Positions 60,183 to 64,000 of a stretch of 64,000 bases of DNA are shown here, in pieces. The DNA is taken from the NCBI GenBank assembly GCA_964627935.1, contig CAZVLB010000002.1, positions 124,001 to 188,000 of the forward strand, in the 5' to 3' direction. How positions within the stretch are numbered: the stretch's first letter is position 1; every line of letters begins with the position of its first letter. The DNA is from JAABVY01 sp964627935. Lineage in GTDB: Bacteria; Zixibacteria; MSB-5A5; JAABVY01. The position numbers and the translations under genes are program-made. The notes below the pieces were generated by a model that worked only from the letters and a program-made list of their open reading frames with translations, was not told where the DNA came from and searched no databases.

Positions 60183-61079
60183 TTAATCTCTTTGTGCCAG
60201 GTTTTTGACTATTTCAAACAGGCTGATCGATGCGGGTTCCTCGCAATCGATATCCTCGGTGAAATTGATTTCTATATCGCCGGAAGTAAAGTTCACTGCA
60301 ATAGTATTCGGGTCCTGAACTGTGACAGTCAGGTCCCAGGTACCATTCAGAGAGCCCTCGGTACCATCGAAATCATAGATGGCAGTTGCTGTCAAAGAGC
60401 CCGACAAAGGACAGCCGGTGTCATCATCCAGCACCAGGTCATTGATTGACATGGTATACTGAATATCTCCGGTGCCGTTTTCCAGGCCCTGGGCGGCGGC
60501 AATATCATAGAAATAGGCAAGCGTGCCATCGGCAATAACATCGCCGTCATCCTCTACATTGTATTCCATGTTGATATTGTAGTCATCCAGATTGACCACA
60601 AAAGTGGTGTCACCGGCGGCATAATCAACGGCCGCATCAACCCACATAATGAATTTCAGGTAATCTGTGTTATCATCAGGATCCTGGATAATTACATTGT
60701 CTTCCTTGAATTGCACGGAATCGATGACGACATAGCTGATGTCGATGGACAGGCCCTCGGCATCGAGTGAAAAGTCCATATCGCCGTAATAGATATGCCA
60801 GCCATCTTTATATTCATAACTGACTGAATCCTGGGGTGAGAAGGCATCGGCTGATTTGCTGAAAATATCTCCCGCGCCAGGCTCCTCGAAACCCTCAAAT
60901 TGTGTGAAGCCCATCGATACTGATGCCATGGCCAGTTCCAGGTCGGCGGCCGCCTGGGCTCTCAGTGCCTGCTCAAGTTCGGCATTGGAGGGCCCGGTGG
61001 AATCGCTGTCGGAACAGGAAATCATGCAGACTGAGAATATGAATAGAATGGCAGGGATAAAAAGAAATCGTTTATACAT
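60183..61079 (-). CDS. putative lipoprotein, paralogue A
   Basis: 298 residues. Lipobox CMISC predicts lipidation at Cys22. The mature protein is acidic and rich in Asp and Thr, with long predicted beta strands (for example YEYKDGWHIYYGDMDFSLDA, IDSVQFKEDNVIIQDPDDNT, DYLKFIMWVDAA, DTGCPLSGSLTATAIYDF). It shares these landmarks in the same order with the neighbouring gene 61230-62144 (YTNGWHI, DSVQFKNG, DYLDFRLWMDA, ANGCPISGNIEA), so the two are tandem paralogues. No known family recognised; function unknown. Confidence 0.8.
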   Translation of the reverse strand: MYKRFLFIPAILFIFSVCMISCSDSDSTGPSNAELEQALRAQAAADLELAMASVSMGFTQFEGFEEPGAGDIFSKSADAFSPQDSVSYEYKDGWHIYYGDMDFSLDAEGLSIDISYVVIDSVQFKEDNVIIQDPDDNTDYLKFIMWVDAAVDYAAGDTTFVVNLDDYNINMEYNVEDDGDVIADGTLAYFYDIAAAQGLENGTGDIQYTMSINDLVLDDDTGCPLSGSLTATAIYDFDGTEGSLNGTWDLTVTVQDPNTIAVNFTSGDIEINFTEDIDCEEPASISLFEIVKNLAQRD

Positions 61080-61119
61080 TTTTGAACCTCCGCTTTTCGC
61101 AGTGTTTTGCTTAACCCGG

Positions 61120-61152
61120 ATTATATTTATTTGTTTTAGACCGCCAGGTCAA
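61120..61152 (-). promoter_or_regulatory. probable promoter of lipoprotein paralogue A
   Basis: Minus strand: TTGACC (61147-61152) with two possible -10 boxes, TAAATA at 17 bp or TATAAT at 21 bp. AGCGGAGG ribosome site downstream. Confidence 0.5.
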
Positions 61153-61183
61153 GCACAGGTTTCATAAAAATCCTCTTTTTTAT

Positions 61184-61208
61184 AAAAAAGCCCCATCAGT
61201 GATGGGGC
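61184..61208 (-). terminator. terminator of lipoprotein gene 61230-62144
   Basis: Minus-strand stem GCCCCATC/GATGGGGC (61190-61197 and 61201-61208) with a 3-nt loop, followed by TTTTTT. Confidence 0.93.
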
Positions 61209-61229
61209 CTGGATTTAATGGTAATAGCC

Positions 61230-62144
61230 CTATTCCTGCGGTATAAGGCTTTTGAACATATCAGCAGGAGCGGCCGAGAAGTCATAACAGCTTACATCTC
61301 TGGTTTCATCATGGACCTGGCCATCCATCTCGAAATGCACGCCCATTTCGGAAGCGCTGTTAAATGTCAGTCTCAGGAAAAATGATCCGGATTCATACTG
61401 GCCGTTACCCTGGGCGGACATGACAGCGCTGGCCTCAATATTGCCGCTTATCGGGCAACCATTTGCGCCGTCAAGAAGTAAACTGTTAAATTCTATTTCA
61501 TAATCCATATCGATAGAGAGCATATCCTGTGGCGATCCAATCTCCATACCGAACTGGTACTCGACAACACCATCGACCGCGACATTGCCTGAAGTCATAA
61601 TCTCATAAGTGTTGGCGATATGAATACGGTCGATATCGAAGCCAAGTACGAAATCTTCGGACTGCGCCAGGATGCTGGCATCCATCCAGAGCCGGAAATC
61701 TAGATAATCGGTGGCCGAAGTAGGTTCTTGAACCACTGTGGTGCCGTTTTTAAACTGTACTGAATCGACCAGGTTCATGCTGACCGATGATGTACCGTAT
61801 TCATCGGAATAAAATGAATCAGATTCCATATCAAGTATATGCCAGCCATTGGTATAAGTGTAATCATACTGATAGAATGATGAATCGGCGGGATTTGCAG
61901 GACTTCCGCCGATACCCAGCGGACTGCCGACATCGTCAAAAAACAGGGTGTCATAGCCATCAAAGTTGTCGAATCCGGTTATGGTTATCCCTATGGCATT
62001 ACTGATGTTATCCACTGCCAGATCGACAGTCGCCATGAAATCCCGATCATTTGACCCGCCGGATCTCGTAGAAATCTCATCCCCGCAGGAAATGAATGTT
62101 ATGCAAACTATTACTCCGAATATAATTAAAAATGTGCCTTTCAT
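61230..62144 (-). CDS. putative lipoprotein, paralogue B
   Basis: 304 residues from ATG 62144, preceded by GGGAGGATCA (the open frame extends to 62225). Lipobox FISC gives lipidation at Cys20. Same beta-rich architecture and conserved landmarks as paralogue A, but with little identity between them and a different N-terminal linker (GGSNDRDFMATVDLAVDN). It is divergent from the ECF sigma factor gene at 62269, with 124 bp between the starts. Function unknown; a cell-envelope role is likely from the lipid anchor. Confidence 0.8.
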   Translation of the reverse strand: MKGTFLIIFGVIVCITFISCGDEISTRSGGSNDRDFMATVDLAVDNISNAIGITITGFDNFDGYDTLFFDDVGSPLGIGGSPANPADSSFYQYDYTYTNGWHILDMESDSFYSDEYGTSSVSMNLVDSVQFKNGTTVVQEPTSATDYLDFRLWMDASILAQSEDFVLGFDIDRIHIANTYEIMTSGNVAVDGVVEYQFGMEIGSPQDMLSIDMDYEIEFNSLLLDGANGCPISGNIEASAVMSAQGNGQYESGSFFLRLTFNSASEMGVHFEMDGQVHDETRDVSCYDFSAAPADMFKSLIPQE

Positions 62145-62268
62145 TGATCCTCCCTGCACTGAAATCATAAAGTAATACTCTTGTATTTGATCGGCATTGA
62201 GCCCAGTTTTTTGTTGAAAAATCATAAAAATAATCGATTTTTAACATTATTTTGAATATCACCCGGGT

Positions 62269-62856
62269 ATGGATGTATCTCGAATGAAAGAAGTTGCAGA
62301 AAGAACGGATGAAGAGCTTTTGGAATCGATAAAAGCCGGTGATATTCATGCATTTGAGTCACTTGTCAAAAGATACAAAAAGAAGGCCTATTACCTGGCG
62401 CTCAAACTGGTCGGTGATCCTGCCGAGGCCAAGGATATTTCGCAGGAGGCATTTATCCGGGTCTATCGTGCCAGGCGACGGTTTGACCCGAACAGGTCTT
62501 TCTTTTCCTGGTTTTTTACCATTCTTTCCAACCTGGCAAAAAATCAGCTCAAGAAACGCAAAGTCAGGCAGGAATACAGCCAGAACGTTCAGGAGGAACA
62601 TAAATCCACAGCCTCCTCAGGCCGGGATAGCTCACCGGAATATCTTATGGAGGCTGATGAAACTCGCGAGGCGGTCTGGCATGCGATCGAAAAATTGTCA
62701 TTCGAGCATCGCGAGATCATTGTGCTGCGACATTTCGAGGACCTATCATACGAGGAAATTGCTAAGGCGCTCGGAATTCCGGTAGGGAGCGTCATGAGCA
62801 GGCTGTATTATGCCAGAAAGAAGCTCAAAGAGCTTTTAGGTGATATCGGTGAGTGA
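62269..62856 (+). CDS. ECF-type RNA polymerase sigma factor
   Basis: 195 residues. Region 2 is at about 15-85 (ELLESIKAGDIHAFESLVKRYKKKAYYLA, DAEAKDISQEAFIRVYRARRRFD). A charged linker (KVRQEYSQNVQEEHKSTASSGRDSSPEY) follows, then region 4 (IEKLSFEHREIIVLRHFEDLSYEEIAKALGIPVGSVMSRLYYARKKL). It lacks regions 1 and 3, as ECF factors do. Start is ATG 62269 or 62284; no strong ribosome site. Its stop overlaps the next gene, a probable anti-sigma or partner protein. Confidence 0.93.
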   Translation: MDVSRMKEVAERTDEELLESIKAGDIHAFESLVKRYKKKAYYLALKLVGDPAEAKDISQEAFIRVYRARRRFDPNRSFFSWFFTILSNLAKNQLKKRKVRQEYSQNVQEEHKSTASSGRDSSPEYLMEADETREAVWHAIEKLSFEHREIIVLRHFEDLSYEEIAKALGIPVGSVMSRLYYARKKLKELLGDIGE

Positions 62857-63295
62857 AGACAGAAAAAAGGAATTGTTGATGAAGGCGGTTGACGGAATCG
62901 CCAGCCAGGAAGAGCTGGCGGAGCTGGAGGAATATGCACGGGATGATCTGTCTTTAAAAGATGAATTGAAAGCGTTCAGGAGAATAAAGGAGGTTACTGA
63001 CTCGATTATGTTTAAGGAATTGCCTGACAGTTACTGGGATGGCTACTGGGCGGGAATCTACAATCGCCTGGAGCGAGGCCTGGGATGGATCTTTTTTTCG
63101 ATCGGGGCGATTATCCTTCTGGGAGTCGGAGCCTATTATTTACTTAAAGATTTCTTCCTCTCCCCCCAGGTTTCCCTGATCGTAAAGCTGGGAATAGGCT
63201 GTGGCGGTTTGGGGGTGATCATGCTTCTGGTCTCGATCTCCCGGGAGGTTCTTTACGCCCGCAAGAAAGAACGCTATAAGGAGGTCAGAATTTGA
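62849..63295 (+). CDS. small membrane protein, possible anti-sigma factor
   Basis: 148 residues from GTG 62849 (AGGTGAT lies 5 nt before it; GTG 62840 is an alternative). The N-terminal cytoplasmic part (KKELLMKAVDGIASQEELAELEEYARDDLSLKDEL) looks like the helical start of anti-sigma proteins but has no HxxxCxxC zinc motif. Two transmembrane helices follow (WIFFSIGAIILLGVGAYYLL and LIVKLGIGCGGLGVIMLLVSI) and a basic tail. Overlap with the ECF sigma gene suggests functional coupling; inhibitor activity is an inference. Confidence 0.7.
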   Translation: MSEDRKKELLMKAVDGIASQEELAELEEYARDDLSLKDELKAFRRIKEVTDSIMFKELPDSYWDGYWAGIYNRLERGLGWIFFSIGAIILLGVGAYYLLKDFFLSPQVSLIVKLGIGCGGLGVIMLLVSISREVLYARKKERYKEVRI

Positions 63296-63609
63296 TTATA
63301 ACCACATGTGATGAAGTGCCCGGGAAAAGAATTATCAAAACCCTGGGACTGGTACGCGGCAATACCATTCGATGTCGCCACCTCGGGCATGATATTATGG
63401 CCCAGCTGCGCAATATAGTAGGTGGTGAAATCCGGGATTACACCAAGATGATTGCCGAGGCGCGCGAGCAGGCTTTGGATCGTATGATCGCAGAGGCCGA
63501 ATCGTTGGGCGGCAATGCCATCGTGGCCGTTCGTTTTTCAACTTCTTATATTATGTCAAGTTCGGCTGAACTTCTGGCCTATGGCACCGCCGTGGTCGTT
63601 GATGAATAA
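63292..63609 (+). CDS. YbjQ / UPF0145 family protein
   Basis: 105 residues, the usual one-domain length. ITTCDEVPGKRIIKTLGLVRGNTI, then EAREQALDRMIAEAESLGGNAIVAVRFSTS with the GGNAI-VRF motif. Function of the family is not established (annotated as heavy-metal-binding from structure). Start is TTG 63292 with AGGAGG 7 nt upstream, overlapping the previous stop. Confidence 0.93.
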   Translation: MIITTCDEVPGKRIIKTLGLVRGNTIRCRHLGHDIMAQLRNIVGGEIRDYTKMIAEAREQALDRMIAEAESLGGNAIVAVRFSTSYIMSSSAELLAYGTAVVVDE

Positions 63610-63785
63610 GACAATTAAACGATATCAGGCATCTATCGTATATAAGACAGATGCCCAAAGCATCACACAGGATGAAGCTCTTCTTTAAATAATTAAAATT
63701 CACTGCAACTCTCGCTAAACTCGCTTGTCATATATTTTATAGAGTGTGTCATGTATATTTTTTTGCCGTCGGGAAGGAGCTGGGT

Positions 63786-64000
63786 ATGAAGCAATTGGCT
63801 GTTATGCTGTTAACAGGGGCGGTGTTTTTAATAGCGGCCTGCCAGGGAGACAAAAGGGCGGAAATAGGTGGCCAGGAGGCAATTGCGGAATCATCGCAGG
63901 ATGATGTAATGCCGCAGATTAAATTGACAAGTTCGGCGTTCATACATGAAGGTATGATACCCGCGCGGTATACCTGTGATGGTGATGATATTTCGCCGGA
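63786..64000 (+). CDS. PEBP/YbhB-YbcL family lipoprotein, cut by window end
   Basis: 71 residues are visible. AAGGAGC lies before ATG 63786. The signal peptide ends in the lipobox IAAC, predicting lipidation at Cys19, followed by a linker. The sequence then enters the phosphatidylethanolamine-binding protein fold: SSAFIHEGMIPARYTCDGDDISP, the exact N-terminal wording of bacterial YbhB/YbcL (Raf kinase inhibitor-like) proteins. The stop lies outside the window. Family call is secure; function of bacterial members is unclear. Confidence 0.9.
   Translation, partial: MKQLAVMLLTGAVFLIAACQGDKRAEIGGQEAIAESSQDDVMPQIKLTSSAFIHEGMIPARYTCDGDDISP

Overview
The window is bacterial chromosome with moderate GC content and dense coding. 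It has no CRISPR array, insertion sequence, phage module or rRNA. Several features point to a Gram-negative, FCB-like lineage (Fibrobacteres-Chlorobi-Bacteroidetes and related candidate phyla such as Zixibacteria or Marinimicrobia). These are a secreted protein with a type IX secretion (T9SS) style C-terminal domain, PorV/FadL-like outer-membrane proteins, several lipoproteins, fibronectin-III and PEGA envelope proteins, and RodZ/SMC housekeeping clusters. The phylum is an inference; no 16S or universal marker set is present.

Layout. 1-6040: end of pnp, an M16 peptidase, a polysaccharide deacetylase, a small membrane protein, asnS and a secreted beta-propeller-like protein, closed by a strong terminator. 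6246-11560: GT2 glycosyltransferase, surE, tRNA-Pro(CGG), a LOG-like protein, acyP, apt, tRNA-Arg(CCT), a class IV aminotransferase, then a methyltransferase and an Smr protein on the minus strand. 11910-15799: T9SS-type secreted protein and a FadL/PorV-like outer-membrane protein. 15917-20066: TPR membrane protein, GH57 amylase, Tic20-like protein and M48 lipoprotein protease. 20067-23220: a gene-poor stretch with a candidate structured RNA, a PorV-like protein, and a sigma-54 promoter driving a polyprenyl-phosphate sugar transferase. 23282-29936: an envelope operon (PEGA protein, FN3 lipoprotein, multispan membrane protein) ending in a histidine kinase and response regulator that look like PrsK/PrsR of the exosortase/PEP-CTERM field. 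30075-35322: a second NtrC-type regulator followed by an archaeal-style NurA-HerA-Mre11 DNA-end-processing set.

35431-38315 (minus): PilV/PilW/PilX-like minor pilins preceded by a second sigma-54-like promoter. 38799-47145 (minus): leuS, tRNA-Pro(GGG), a MerR regulator, gpsA-plsY, a methyltransferase, a membrane protein and motAB. 47361-50615: ornithine cyclodeaminase-family enzyme, a ROK kinase lacking its zinc cysteines, and an aminotransferase. 50616-58588 (minus): an eight-gene operon dtd-maf-rodZ-unknown-smc-ftsY-yjbQ-rlmH. 58709-62144 (minus): a dicarboxylate symporter and two paralogous lipoproteins with matching terminators. 62269-64000: ECF sigma factor with a small membrane partner, a YbjQ protein, and the start of a PEBP-family lipoprotein.

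The most interesting system is the possible sigma-54 circuit. Two NtrC-family activators and a PrsK-like kinase lie within 16 kb of two sequences that match the GG-N10-GC spacing of sigma-54 promoters, one before a surface-polysaccharide initiating transferase and one before a pilin operon. Second is the NurA-HerA-Mre11 cluster without a neighbouring Rad50. Third is an 81-nt candidate three-way-junction RNA at 20725-20805.
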